A stretch of 15,319 nucleotides of DNA, from positions 1 through 15,319 of the forward strand of contig JAJTHJ010000385.1 in NCBI GenBank assembly GCA_021298875.1, given 5' to 3'. This DNA is from Burkholderiales bacterium. GTDB lineage: Bacteria > Pseudomonadota > Gammaproteobacteria > Burkholderiales > Burkholderiaceae_F. Positions 7,035-13,353 of the stretch are shown here, piece by piece; position 1 is the stretch's first letter; each line of letters starts with the position of its first letter. Both the position numbers and the translations under genes were made by a program. The notes beneath the pieces were generated by a model that saw nothing but the letters and a program-made list of their open reading frames with translations, was not told where the DNA came from and searched no databases.

Positions 7035-7112
7035 GGTTGAGCGTTTAGCGTTCAGCGCCGGGCGCCGCGGGGCGGCCACCCAAGCGCATCGCCCAACTCC
7101 GACCGCTCAACC
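7035..7112. repeat. 9-bp inverted repeat enclosing the tatA-tatB spacer
   Basis: GGTTGAGCG at 7035-7043 is the exact reverse complement of CGCTCAACC at 7104-7112, with a 60-nt loop. The pair brackets nearly the whole spacer between the tatA stop and the tatB start. In the transcript it could form a long-loop stem next to the tatB start codon; whether it does is not known. Confidence 0.5.
7036..7056. repeat. Three tandem heptamers (GTTnAGC) directly upstream of tatB
   Basis: The plus strand reads GTTGAGC, GTTTAGC, GTTCAGC in immediate succession, so only the fourth base varies. On the coding (minus) strand the array is GCTGAAC GCTAAAC GCTCAAC and ends 4 nt before the tatB ATG, where a Shine-Dalgarno would be expected. 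A 9-bp inverted copy of its right-hand part lies at 7104-7112, just after the tatA stop. Confidence 0.8.
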
Positions 7113-7117
7113 CAGGA

Positions 7118-7348
7118 TCAGGACTTTTCCTTGGCCTGCACGTCGATGGTCTGGCCGGCCGCGACCTGCTTGGCGGCATCGTCGACCTTCTTGTTGGCCT
7201 CGGCGGTGCCGCCTTCGGTCATGCCTTCCTTGAAGCCCTTGATCGCGCCGCCCAGATCCTTGCCGATGTTCTTGAGCTTGCTGGTGCCGAAGACCAAGAT
7301 GATCACCAGCAGCACGATCAGCCAATGCCAAATCGAAAAGCTACCCAT
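7118..7348 (-). CDS. tatA: Sec-independent (twin-arginine) translocase subunit TatA
   Basis: TatA oligomers form the membrane-permeating part of the Tat translocase. The protein is 76 aa, normal for TatA. The short transmembrane helix (about 6-20, IWHWLIVLLVIILVF) ends at the conserved Phe20-Gly21 hinge. The amphipathic helix follows (TSKLKNIGKDLGGAIKGFKEGM, about 22-43 in two parts), and the tail is charged. ATG at 7346-7348 is preceded by AGGAG at about 8 nt, one of the best ribosome sites in the window, and this decides the start against an open upstream extension to 7549. It begins 10 bp after the hinT stop and is translated as part of the his-hinT-tat block. Confidence 0.97.
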   Translation of the reverse strand: MGSFSIWHWLIVLLVIILVFGTSKLKNIGKDLGGAIKGFKEGMTEGGTAEANKKVDDAAKQVAAGQTIDVQAKEKS

Positions 7349-7358
7349 TTGCGCACTC

Positions 7359-7712
7359 CTATAAACGTTTCCACGGGCGCGGACCGCCCAGCACGTGAAT
7401 GTGCAAGTGATAAATCTCTTGTCCGCCGTCCGGGCCGTTATTGACGACGACACGGAAACCGTCCGATGCGCCTTGTTCTCGTGCCAGCCGCGGTGCGAGG
7501 AACAACATTCTACCCAACAGCGCCTCGTGCCGGGCATGGGCGTCGCCAAGGTGGGCGAAGTGCTCGCGCGGCACCATCAGCAGGTGCACGGGAGCGGCCG
7601 GGTGAATGTCCGGGAAGACGACGAGTTCGTCGTCTTGGTAGATGAACTTCGCCGGAATCTGGCCGGCGACGATCTTGCAGAAGATGCAGTTGGGGTCGGG
7701 CGGGTTTTTCAT
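7359..7712 (-). CDS. hinT: HIT-family (histidine triad) nucleotide hydrolase, HinT-like
   Basis: HinT proteins hydrolyse nucleoside phosphoramidates such as adenosine 5'-monophosphoramidate. The 117-aa protein begins with NCIFCKIVAGQIPAKFIYQDD, normal for the group. The catalytic triad is at the C-terminus: YHLHIHVLGG gives His102, His104 and His106, with the loop NNGPDGGQEIYH before it. A GGGAG ribosome site precedes ATG at 7710-7712, which overlaps the hisE stop by ATGA. Its position between hisE and tatA is common in Betaproteobacteria. Some annotations would call it only a histidine triad protein. Confidence 0.95.
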   Translation of the reverse strand: MKNPPDPNCIFCKIVAGQIPAKFIYQDDELVVFPDIHPAAPVHLLMVPREHFAHLGDAHARHEALLGRMLFLAPRLAREQGASDGFRVVVNNGPDGGQEIYHLHIHVLGGPRPWKRL

Positions 7713-8056
7713 CCTTCACGCTCCCTGGCCTTGCGCAAGGCCTTTTCTTCGATGCCGGAGGTGCCGGCGCGTCGTTCGAGTTCCGCCAACACGTCGGCGG
7801 GTTTGAGTCCAAACTGCGCGAGCAGGATCATGCAGTGAAACCAGAGGTCGGCGACTTCCGCCACCAGCGGCTCGCGCGCACCGCCGTGCTCGGCGTCCTT
7901 GGCGGCCATCACGGCTTCGGTCGCCTCTTCGCCCACTTTCTTGCACACCGCGTCTGGCCCCTTGGCAAGCAGCCGCGCGACGTAGGACTTCTCCGCGTCG
8001 TCGCCCTTGCGGGACTCGATCACCTGGGCTAGCCGGTGCAGGACGTCGTCGCTCAT
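7709..8056 (-). CDS. hisE: Phosphoribosyl-ATP diphosphatase
   Basis: HisE removes pyrophosphate from phosphoribosyl-ATP, the second step of histidine biosynthesis. The 115-aa protein is the stand-alone form rather than a HisIE fusion. Conserved MazG-like segments are visible: KKVGEEATEAVMAAKD (39-54), with the acidic metal-binding residues, and EVADLWFHCMILL (67-79). Start ATG at 8054-8056 overlaps the hisI stop (ATGA), and its own stop overlaps the hinT start in the same way, so translational coupling is likely. The frame stays open upstream to 8290 inside hisI, but that part is a shadow. Confidence 0.97.
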   Translation of the reverse strand: MSDDVLHRLAQVIESRKGDDAEKSYVARLLAKGPDAVCKKVGEEATEAVMAAKDAEHGGAREPLVAEVADLWFHCMILLAQFGLKPADVLAELERRAGTSGIEEKALRKAREREG

Positions 8057-8439
8057 TTTCTGTAGATCAGTTCCGGGTCTTTGAGCACGGGATCGACCGT
8101 CTGCCAGGCGCCATCTTCCAGCCGCCGATAGAAGCAACTTTCCCGCCCGGTGTGGCAAGCGATGCCGCCCGCTTGCCGCACGCGGTACAGCACCACGTCG
8201 CCGTCGCAGTCGAGCCGCACTTCGGCCACCTGTTGCCGGTGGCCGGACTCCTCGCCCTTGCGCCACAGCCGGTTGCGCGAACGCGACCAATACACGGCCT
8301 GGCCGGAGCTTGCTGTCTCGCGCAGCGCCTCGGCATTGGCCCAGGCAACCATCAGCACGCGGCTGCTTTCGGCGTCCTGCGCGATCGCCGGCACCAGCCC
8401 TTGCGCGTCGAAGCGGACTTCGGCCAGCCAGTCGCTCAT
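8053..8439 (-). CDS. hisI: Phosphoribosyl-AMP cyclohydrolase
   Basis: HisI opens the adenine ring of phosphoribosyl-AMP, the third step of histidine biosynthesis, and needs zinc and magnesium. The 128-aa protein shows all the signature blocks: YWSRSRNRLWRKGEESGH (50-67), the magnesium site DCDGD (77-81) and the zinc cysteines and histidine in CHTGRESC (Cys95, His96, Cys102). ATG at 8437-8439 overlaps the hisF stop (ATGA), and GAGG lies just upstream inside hisF. The stop overlaps hisE. Confidence 0.98.
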   Translation of the reverse strand: MSDWLAEVRFDAQGLVPAIAQDAESSRVLMVAWANAEALRETASSGQAVYWSRSRNRLWRKGEESGHRQQVAEVRLDCDGDVVLYRVRQAGGIACHTGRESCFYRRLEDGAWQTVDPVLKDPELIYRK

Positions 8440-9209
8440 TCGAGCCTCATCGCGATCCCCTGCACGGCCAGATACTCCTTGGCCTGCCGCACGGTGAACT
8501 CGCCGTAGTGGAAGACGCTGGCTGCCAGCACCGCATCGGCACCGCCCAGCGCGATCCCATCGGCCAGATGCTGAAGGTTACCGACTCCGCCCGAGGCGAT
8601 CACCGGCACGGTCACGGCGTCGGCCACCGCGCGGGTCAGTTCGAGATCGAAACCGATGCGCGTGCCGTCGCGGTCCATGCTGGTGAGCAGCATTTCGCCG
8701 GCACCGAGTTCCGTGACGCGGCGTGCCCAGTCGATCGCATCGATCCCCGTCGGGGTGCGGCCGCCGTGGGTGTAGACTTCCCACTTGGCGTTGGCGTCGT
8801 CCGCCACGCGACGGCGGGCATCGATGGCCACCACGATGCACTGGGAGCCGTAGCGCGCGGTGGCTTCGCCGATCAGCGCCGGGTTCTGCACGCCAGCGGT
8901 GTTGATCGAAACCTTGTCCGCGCCGGCGTTGAGCAGCCGCCGCACGTCTTCGACCTTGCGCACGCCGCCGCCGACGGTCAGCGGGATGAATACCTGCTCG
9001 GCCACGCTCTCGATCACGTGCAGGATGATGTCGCGCGCGTCCGACGACGCGGTGATGTCTAGAAAAGTCAGCTCGTCCGCGCCCTGCTCGTCGTAGCGGC
9101 GGGCGATCTCGACCGGGTCGCCGGCGTCGCGTAGCTCGACGAAGTTCACGCCCTTGACCACACGGCCGGCGGTCACGTCCAGACAGGGGATGATGCGTTT
9201 GGCGAGCAT
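8436..9209 (-). CDS. hisF: Imidazole glycerol phosphate synthase, cyclase subunit
   Basis: HisF takes ammonia from HisH and PRFAR to make imidazole glycerol phosphate and AICAR. The 257-aa (beta/alpha)8 barrel has the catalytic aspartates Asp11 (IPCLDV) and Asp130 (VVAIDARR). Phosphate-binding loops are seen at LTVGGGVR (about 77-84) and IASGGVGN. ATG at 9207-9209 gives the usual MLAKRIIPCLD start; a TTG five codons upstream (9222-9224) is less likely. The spacer to hisA is 28 bp. The stop overlaps the hisI start. Confidence 0.98.
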   Translation of the reverse strand: MLAKRIIPCLDVTAGRVVKGVNFVELRDAGDPVEIARRYDEQGADELTFLDITASSDARDIILHVIESVAEQVFIPLTVGGGVRKVEDVRRLLNAGADKVSINTAGVQNPALIGEATARYGSQCIVVAIDARRRVADDANAKWEVYTHGGRTPTGIDAIDWARRVTELGAGEMLLTSMDRDGTRIGFDLELTRAVADAVTVPVIASGGVGNLQHLADGIALGGADAVLAASVFHYGEFTVRQAKEYLAVQGIAMRLE

Positions 9210-9237
9210 GGTCTGAGCCGCCAAGCGGCGGCAGCGC

Positions 9238-9978
9238 TCAGGCGTCCAACGCCTCGACCCGCGCCAGCGCCGCCTTGAAGTCGAGCGTGCCTTCGTAGAT
9301 CGAGCGGCCGAGCACCACGGCCTCCACGCCGTCGTCGCGCACGGCGAACAGGCGCTCGATGTCGCCGATGTCGTTGACGCCGCCGCTGGCGATCACCGGC
9401 ACCTTGACGCTGCGGGCGAGCTCGACCGTGGCTTCGATGTTCACGCCGGAGAGCATGCCGTCGCGGCCGATGTCCGTGTACAGGATCGCCTCGACACCGT
9501 AGTCCTCGAACTTCTTGGCCAGATCGATCACGTCGTGGCCGGTGAGCTTGCTCCAGCCGTCGGTGGCAACCTTGCCGCCGCGGGCGTCGAGCGCCACGAT
9601 CACGTGGCCGCCGAAGGCCGTGCAGGCATCGTGCAGAAAGCCGGGGCTTTTGACCGCGGCGGTGCCGATCACCACGTAGTGCACGCCGTCGTCGATGTAG
9701 CGCTCGACCGTATCCAGGTCGCGGATGCCACCGCCGAGTTGGATCGGAATCTCGTCTCCTACTTCGGCGACGATCTTCTTGATCGCCGCCTCATTGACCG
9801 GGCGGCCCGAGCGCGCGCCGTTCAAGTCCACCAGATGCAGCCGCCGCGCGCCCTGCTCGACCCACTGGCGCGCCATCGCCGCCGGGTCGTCGGAGAACAC
9901 GGTCGCGCTCGCCATGTCGCCCTGGCGCAGGCGCACGCACTTGCCGTCTTTGAGGTCGATGGCGGGGATCAGCAGCAT
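9238..9978 (-). CDS. hisA: Phosphoribosylformimino-AICAR ribotide isomerase (ProFAR isomerase)
   Basis: HisA catalyses the Amadori rearrangement of ProFAR to PRFAR, the fourth step of histidine biosynthesis. The 246-aa barrel is homologous to HisF. The catalytic base and acid are Asp8 (LIPAIDLK) and Asp131 (IVALDARGG). Phosphate loops QLGGGIR (80-86) and IASGGVND are present, as is the TDIGRDGMLSG segment in the second half. ATG at 9976-9978 is directly preceded by a small inverted repeat (9979-9994), and no clear ribosome site is seen. The spacer to hisH is 85 bp. Confidence 0.98.
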   Translation of the reverse strand: MLLIPAIDLKDGKCVRLRQGDMASATVFSDDPAAMARQWVEQGARRLHLVDLNGARSGRPVNEAAIKKIVAEVGDEIPIQLGGGIRDLDTVERYIDDGVHYVVIGTAAVKSPGFLHDACTAFGGHVIVALDARGGKVATDGWSKLTGHDVIDLAKKFEDYGVEAILYTDIGRDGMLSGVNIEATVELARSVKVPVIASGGVNDIGDIERLFAVRDDGVEAVVLGRSIYEGTLDFKAALARVEALDA

Positions 9979-10063
9979 CTCGGATGCGCCCGAGCGGGAA
10001 GCAGTCGTCGGGTGGGTCGAGGGAGGGAGGGTGAAACTCGAAGCGGGCGCGGGCGGCGCGGAA
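9979..10063. other. hisH-hisA spacer with a hairpin at the hisA start and a G-quadruplex motif
   Basis: At 9979-9994 CTCGG and CCGAG form an inverted repeat with a 6-nt loop whose end touches the hisA ATG. At 10010-10031 the plus strand has five GGG runs with loops of 1-4 nt, which fits the classic G-quadruplex pattern. The plus strand is the template for the his genes, so the RNA would be C-rich there. No promoter or terminator is apparent. Confidence 0.5.
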
Positions 10064-10711
10064 TCAAGGATTCCAGCGGGTGAAGTTCTCGTAAATCTTC
10101 AGGCCGGCGGCGGCGCTTTTCTCAGGGTGGAACTGAGTAGCGAAGATGTTATCCCGCGCGATGGCGCAGGTAAAGATGCGGCCGTACTCGGTTTCGCCGG
10201 CAGACAAGCCGGCGTCTCGCGGCTGTACGTGATAGCTGTGGACGAAGTAGAACCAACTGTTGTCGGCCACGCCCGCCCACAGCAGATGCGGCTGGCACTG
10301 GCGCACGCGGTTCCAGCCCATATGCGGCACTTTCAGGCGCGTGCCATCGGGACGCTGCATGTCGGCATCGCGAAAGCGGACGACGCTGCCGGCAAAAATG
10401 CCCAGCCCCGGCGTACGCGCACCGGGCGTGCGCGACTCTTCGGAATCCTCCAGCAGCATCTGCTGGCCGATGCACACACCGAGCAATGGCTTGCTCGCCG
10501 CCGCGCGGCGCACTGCGTCTTCCAGCCCCGCCGCGCGCAGATAGGCCATGCAGTCCGGCATTGCGCCCTGGCCGGGGAAGACCACGCGATCCGCCGTATC
10601 GACCTCGGCCGCCGTGGTGGCGATGCGCACCGATTCCTTCGGCGCGACGTGCTCGAGCGCCTTAGCCACCGAGCGCAGGTTGCCCATGCCGTAGTCGACG
10701 ATGGCAATCAT
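10064..10711 (-). CDS. hisH: Imidazole glycerol phosphate synthase, glutamine amidotransferase subunit
   Basis: HisH hydrolyses glutamine and passes ammonia to HisF. The 215-aa class I amidotransferase has the nucleophile Cys80 in GVCIGQQ and the His195-Glu197 pair in QFHPEKS, completing the triad. The N-terminus MIAIVDYGMGNLRSV and the oxyanion-side segment PGQGAMPDCM (46-55) are typical. ATG at 10709-10711 is set by this conserved N-terminus. Only a minimal GGA lies upstream; the region is occupied by heptamer repeats. The gene is set off by unusually long spacers on both sides (99 bp to hisB, 85 bp to hisA), unlike the ATGA-overlapping genes downstream. Confidence 0.98.
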   Translation of the reverse strand: MIAIVDYGMGNLRSVAKALEHVAPKESVRIATTAAEVDTADRVVFPGQGAMPDCMAYLRAAGLEDAVRRAAASKPLLGVCIGQQMLLEDSEESRTPGARTPGLGIFAGSVVRFRDADMQRPDGTRLKVPHMGWNRVRQCQPHLLWAGVADNSWFYFVHSYHVQPRDAGLSAGETEYGRIFTCAIARDNIFATQFHPEKSAAAGLKIYENFTRWNP

Positions 10712-10713
10712 GG

Positions 10714-10748
10714 CCGCTGTCCGTGATCCGTGATCCGTTGTCTGTTGA
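10714..10748. repeat. Five degenerate tandem heptamers directly upstream of hisH
   Basis: On the plus strand the units are CCGCTGT, CCGTGAT, CCGTGAT, CCGTTGT and CTGTTGA, two identical in the middle and diverging outward. On the coding strand the array ends 2 nt before the hisH ATG, the same position as the heptamers before tatB. A perfect palindrome follows 3 nt later at 10751. Confidence 0.75.
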
Positions 10749-10750
10749 CC

Positions 10751-10774
10751 CCCTCCCCCGCGCGCGGGGGAGGG
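10751..10774. repeat. Perfect 24-bp GC palindrome, REP-like, between hisB and hisH
   Basis: The 12-base half CCCTCCCCCGCG is followed at once by its exact reverse complement. A G-rich tail continues to 10786 with GGGG and GGGGG runs. Short G/C palindromes of this kind with a GGGG tail are a common dispersed repeat in proteobacterial intergenic DNA. It could form a very stable hairpin in the his transcript. There is no U-tract after it on the minus strand, so it is not a standard intrinsic terminator. Confidence 0.7.
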
Positions 10775-10810
10775 CTGGGGTGGGGGAGTGAACCTCGCGC
10801 TATGGCAGGC

Positions 10811-11410
10811 TCAGGCCGTAAGGGTGCCCTTGGTGGACGGCACCACACCCCCAGCGCGCGGATCGACTTCGACCGCCATTCTCAGCGCACGGGCGAAAGC
10901 TTTGAACACCGTCTCGCACTGGTGATGCGCGTTCTCGCCGCGCAGGTTGTCCACGTGCAGCGTCGCCAGCGCATGATTCACGAAGCCCTGGAAAAACTCG
11001 TGCGCCAGATCGGTGTCGAAGCCGCCGATCATCGCCCGCGTGAACGGTACCTGCCACACCAGCCCCGGCCGGCCGGACAGGTCGATCACAACGCGCGACA
11101 ACGCTTCGTCGAGCGGCACGTACGCGTGCCCGTAGCGGCGCAGACCCGCCTTGTCGCCCAGCGCGCGGGCGACCGCCTGGCCGAGCGCGATGCCCACGTC
11201 CTCGACCGTGTGGTGGCCGTCGATGTGCAGATCGCCCTTGGCCTCGACGGTCAGGTCGAGCGCGCCGTGGCGGGCGATCTGGTCGAGCATGTGGTCGAAG
11301 AAGCCGATCCCGGTGGCGATCTGCGAACGGCCGCTGCCGTCGAGGTTCACCACGACGCGGATCTGCGTTTCTTTGGTGTTGCGGACCACTTCCGCGCTGC
11401 GCGTGCTCAT
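10811..11410 (-). CDS. hisB: Imidazoleglycerol-phosphate dehydratase
   Basis: HisB dehydrates imidazole glycerol phosphate to imidazole acetol phosphate, the sixth step. The 199-aa protein is the single-function form without the N-terminal phosphatase domain of E. coli HisB, so histidinol phosphatase must be encoded elsewhere. The two manganese-binding His blocks are DGHHTVED (64-71) and NAHHQCE (160-166), with GFFDHML (36-42) in the active site. ATG at 11408-11410 starts 4 bp after the hisC stop, so the two are co-translated. Downstream is the repeat-filled spacer before hisH. Confidence 0.98.
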   Translation of the reverse strand: MSTRSAEVVRNTKETQIRVVVNLDGSGRSQIATGIGFFDHMLDQIARHGALDLTVEAKGDLHIDGHHTVEDVGIALGQAVARALGDKAGLRRYGHAYVPLDEALSRVVIDLSGRPGLVWQVPFTRAMIGGFDTDLAHEFFQGFVNHALATLHVDNLRGENAHHQCETVFKAFARALRMAVEVDPRAGGVVPSTKGTLTA

Positions 11411-11414
11411 GGCG

Positions 11415-12482
11415 CTACTTTAGCGCGGTGACAAGCGCGGCGAGAAAGGAGCGGTTCTCTTCCGGCGTGCCCACCGTCACGCGCAGGCAGCCGGCCAGCA
11501 GTGGGTGCATGCGGCTGACGTTCTTGATCAGGATGCGCTGCTCCTTCAGCCGCGCGAACACGCCATCGGCATCGGCCACCCGGAAGAGGATGAAGTTGGC
11601 CGCCGAATCGAAGGCGGTTATGCCCGCCAGTGCGCGCAGCGCAGTGAGCAGATGCGCGCGCTCCGTCCGCAATGTGGCCGCCTGCTCGTCGAGCAGCGGC
11701 AAGTGGTCGAGCATGAAGTCCGCCGCGGCCAGCGTCAGCACGTTGACGTTGTACGGCGGGCGCAGCTTGTCGAACTCGGCGATCCACCCCGGGTCGCCGG
11801 CCAGATAGCCCAAGCGGATGCCGGCCAGCCCGAGCTTGGACAGCGTACGCAGCACCAGCAAGTTGGGCCGCGCGGCCAGCTGCGGCATCCAGGTGTCCAG
11901 CGCGAAGGGCAGATAAGCCTCGTCCAACACCACCAGCCCCGGCGCGGCATCGAGCACCGCCTCCACCGTCGCGCGGTCGAACAAATTGCCGGTCGGGTTG
12001 TTGGGCCAGGAGATGAAGATCACCGCCGGCCGCTCGCGCTCGATGGCGGCGAGCAGTGCCTCGCGGTCGAGCGAGAAATCCGCCGCCAGCGGCACGCCGA
12101 CAAAGCGGCAGCCGTCGAAGCGCGCGCTCATCTCGTACATCACGAAGCTCGGCCAGGGCGACAGCACCGCCGCACCCGGCCTGGCACAGGCCTGGATCAC
12201 GAGGTGGATCAGCTCATCCGAGCCGTTGCCGAGCAGCAGCGCCATACCGTCCGGCACGCCCATCGCATGCGCCAGCCGCGCCTTGAACTCCACGGGATTG
12301 GCGGGCGGATAGCGATTGACTGCCACCCGCGCCAGCCGCGCCCCCAGATCGACCACCAGCGCGTCCGGCAAGCCGAAGGGGTTTTCCATCGCGTCGAGCT
12401 TGATCATCCCGGCGGCGGAAGGCACCGGGTAGGCGCCGATGGCGCGTACGTCGTCGCGGAGGATTGAGAGGTCGGGTTTCAT
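11415..12482 (-). CDS. hisC: Histidinol-phosphate aminotransferase
   Basis: HisC transfers the amino group from glutamate to imidazole acetol phosphate. The 355-aa PLP enzyme (fold type I) has the PLP lysine Lys216 in RTLSKLGLAGIRLGYL. Also visible are SWPNNPTGN (158-166), the cofactor-contacting VVLDEAYLPF (184-193) and a C-terminal Arg in CLRVTVGTPEEN that binds the substrate carboxylate. ATG at 12480-12482 begins MKPDLSILRDDVRAI, as expected; a TTG two codons upstream (12486-12488) is less likely. It is the first his gene in the window and lies 18 bp downstream of vapC, where hisD is expected in the usual hisG-hisD-hisC order. Confidence 0.97.
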   Translation of the reverse strand: MKPDLSILRDDVRAIGAYPVPSAAGMIKLDAMENPFGLPDALVVDLGARLARVAVNRYPPANPVEFKARLAHAMGVPDGMALLLGNGSDELIHLVIQACARPGAAVLSPWPSFVMYEMSARFDGCRFVGVPLAADFSLDREALLAAIERERPAVIFISWPNNPTGNLFDRATVEAVLDAAPGLVVLDEAYLPFALDTWMPQLAARPNLLVLRTLSKLGLAGIRLGYLAGDPGWIAEFDKLRPPYNVNVLTLAAADFMLDHLPLLDEQAATLRTERAHLLTALRALAGITAFDSAANFILFRVADADGVFARLKEQRILIKNVSRMHPLLAGCLRVTVGTPEENRSFLAALVTALK

Positions 12483-12500
12483 CGGCAAAAGATTCGTGCG

Positions 12501-12941
12501 TCAACCCGCCGCCAGCGGATCGATCACGCGCAGGGCGTCGAATCGGCGAAAGTCCCGATCATGCGTGTACAGCGTTCGCACGCCGTGCTCCAGCAGCAGC
12601 GCGGCGATCTGCGTGTCCGGCACCGCATTGCCGCGCGGCAGCGACCCGCCGGCCGCCTGACGGAACGCTTCCCAAAAACCATCTGCCTCGCCGAGCATGT
12701 GCACATGAGGCAGCGCGATCAAGGCTTCGACGTTGGCCATCGCCTCGGCCGGCGCCAGCGGCGCCGAGAAGATGCGCGGATGTGTGGCGATGCGCAGATA
12801 CGCCATCACCGCGGGCCACGGCAGGCAGCAGATTTCCGGCCCGGCGGCGCAGTCGGCAACAAAGCGCGCTGCTTGCTCGTGCAGCGGGCTGCCCCGGTCG
12901 GACGCATACAGCAAGATGTTGGCGTCGACGGCGAAGCTCAT
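12501..12941 (-). CDS. VapC-family PIN-domain ribonuclease toxin
   Basis: The 146-aa protein is a PIN-domain toxin of a type II toxin-antitoxin pair; such toxins cut RNA, often tRNA. Acidic metal-binding positions are Asp6 in VDANILLYASD, Asp109 in AVPDTQIAALLLEHG, and the Asp128/Asp130 pair in THDRDFRRF. The segment LPWPAVMAYLRIATHPRIF (40-58) lacks the second Glu found in many PIN domains, which is usual for this subfamily. ATG at 12939-12941 overlaps the stop of the upstream antitoxin gene (ATGA), the normal coupled order. Its target RNA is not predictable. It sits immediately upstream of hisC. Confidence 0.92.
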   Translation of the reverse strand: MSFAVDANILLYASDRGSPLHEQAARFVADCAAGPEICCLPWPAVMAYLRIATHPRIFSAPLAPAEAMANVEALIALPHVHMLGEADGFWEAFRQAAGGSLPRGNAVPDTQIAALLLEHGVRTLYTHDRDFRRFDALRVIDPLAAG

Positions 12942-13171
12942 GGCCGCTCGTTGAGCGCGTCGAGGACGGCGTCCTTGTCGGCCAGATCGATGCGCGCACC
13001 CATCGGCCGGCTGATCCAGCGAAACGCCGGTGCCGCTTTCGCGCTTTGCCGTTTGGCAAGCGCTTGCGCCAGCAACTCGGAGGCGAGCGTGCCGACGGCC
13101 TTACCTTCGGCTTTTCCCAGGCGCTTCAACTGCTTCAGCACTGGGTCGGCGATGTCGAGGGTGGTGCGCAT
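12938..13171 (-). CDS. VapB-type ribbon-helix-helix antitoxin
   Basis: This 77-aa protein is the partner of the PIN toxin. The N-terminus MRTTLDIADPVLKQLKRLGKAEGKAVGTLASELL is a ribbon-helix-helix DNA-binding domain with a beta strand (2-7) and two helices. The C-terminal part (SRPMGARIDLADKDAVLDAL) is the kind of extension that wraps around the toxin. ATG at 13169-13171 was chosen because the strand TTLDI must come first; the frame stays open to 13222 but without family content. The stop overlaps vapC. Antitoxins of this type usually repress their own promoter together with the toxin; a candidate operator lies at 13197-13222. Confidence 0.88.
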   Translation of the reverse strand: MRTTLDIADPVLKQLKRLGKAEGKAVGTLASELLAQALAKRQSAKAAPAFRWISRPMGARIDLADKDAVLDALNERP

Positions 13172-13196
13172 GGATTGTGGATCGAAGAGATGCGTG

Positions 13197-13222
13197 ATGC
13201 GCAAAAGAATAGCATCGCGCAT
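13197..13222 (-). promoter_or_regulatory. Candidate vapBC promoter and operator
   Basis: ATGCGC (13197-13202) and GCGCAT (13217-13222) form a 6-bp inverted repeat with a 14-bp spacer. On the minus strand the spacer contains TATTCT (13206-13211), a possible -10 box about 35 nt before the antitoxin ATG. A -35 match is not evident. The overlap of a palindrome with a -10 box fits autorepression by a ribbon-helix-helix antitoxin, but this is inference. Confidence 0.35.
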
Positions 13223-13353
13223 AGATCCGAGAGTTTGCCGCTATGGATTTGCCGCAGCGGGAACCGCCGCCCGCGTGGCCGATACGCCGCCGGAGCAGAA
13301 AAGGAGCGCCAGCCGACGCGGCGCGGAGGCCAGATTGAGCGCTGCCCTCGTCC

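Noticed and set aside
7036..7056. CRISPR-like array at the heptamer repeats
   Set aside because: Units are 7 bp with no spacers, and there are no cas genes in the window.
10751..10774. Intrinsic transcription terminator after hisB
   Set aside because: The stem is strong, but no T-run follows on the minus strand and the his genes continue in the same direction, so a REP-like element is the better reading.
11505..12467. Plus-strand open frame of 320 codons opposite hisC
   Set aside because: It is the same kind of antisense shadow with Gln/Arg/His-rich composition; hisC on the other strand is complete and conserved.
13223..13353. Missing 3' half of istA or an istB remnant left of the RAYT gene
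   Set aside because: None of the frames in this spacer shows IS21-like residues; only an 8-bp direct repeat TTTGCCGC (13234-13241, 13248-13255) is visible.
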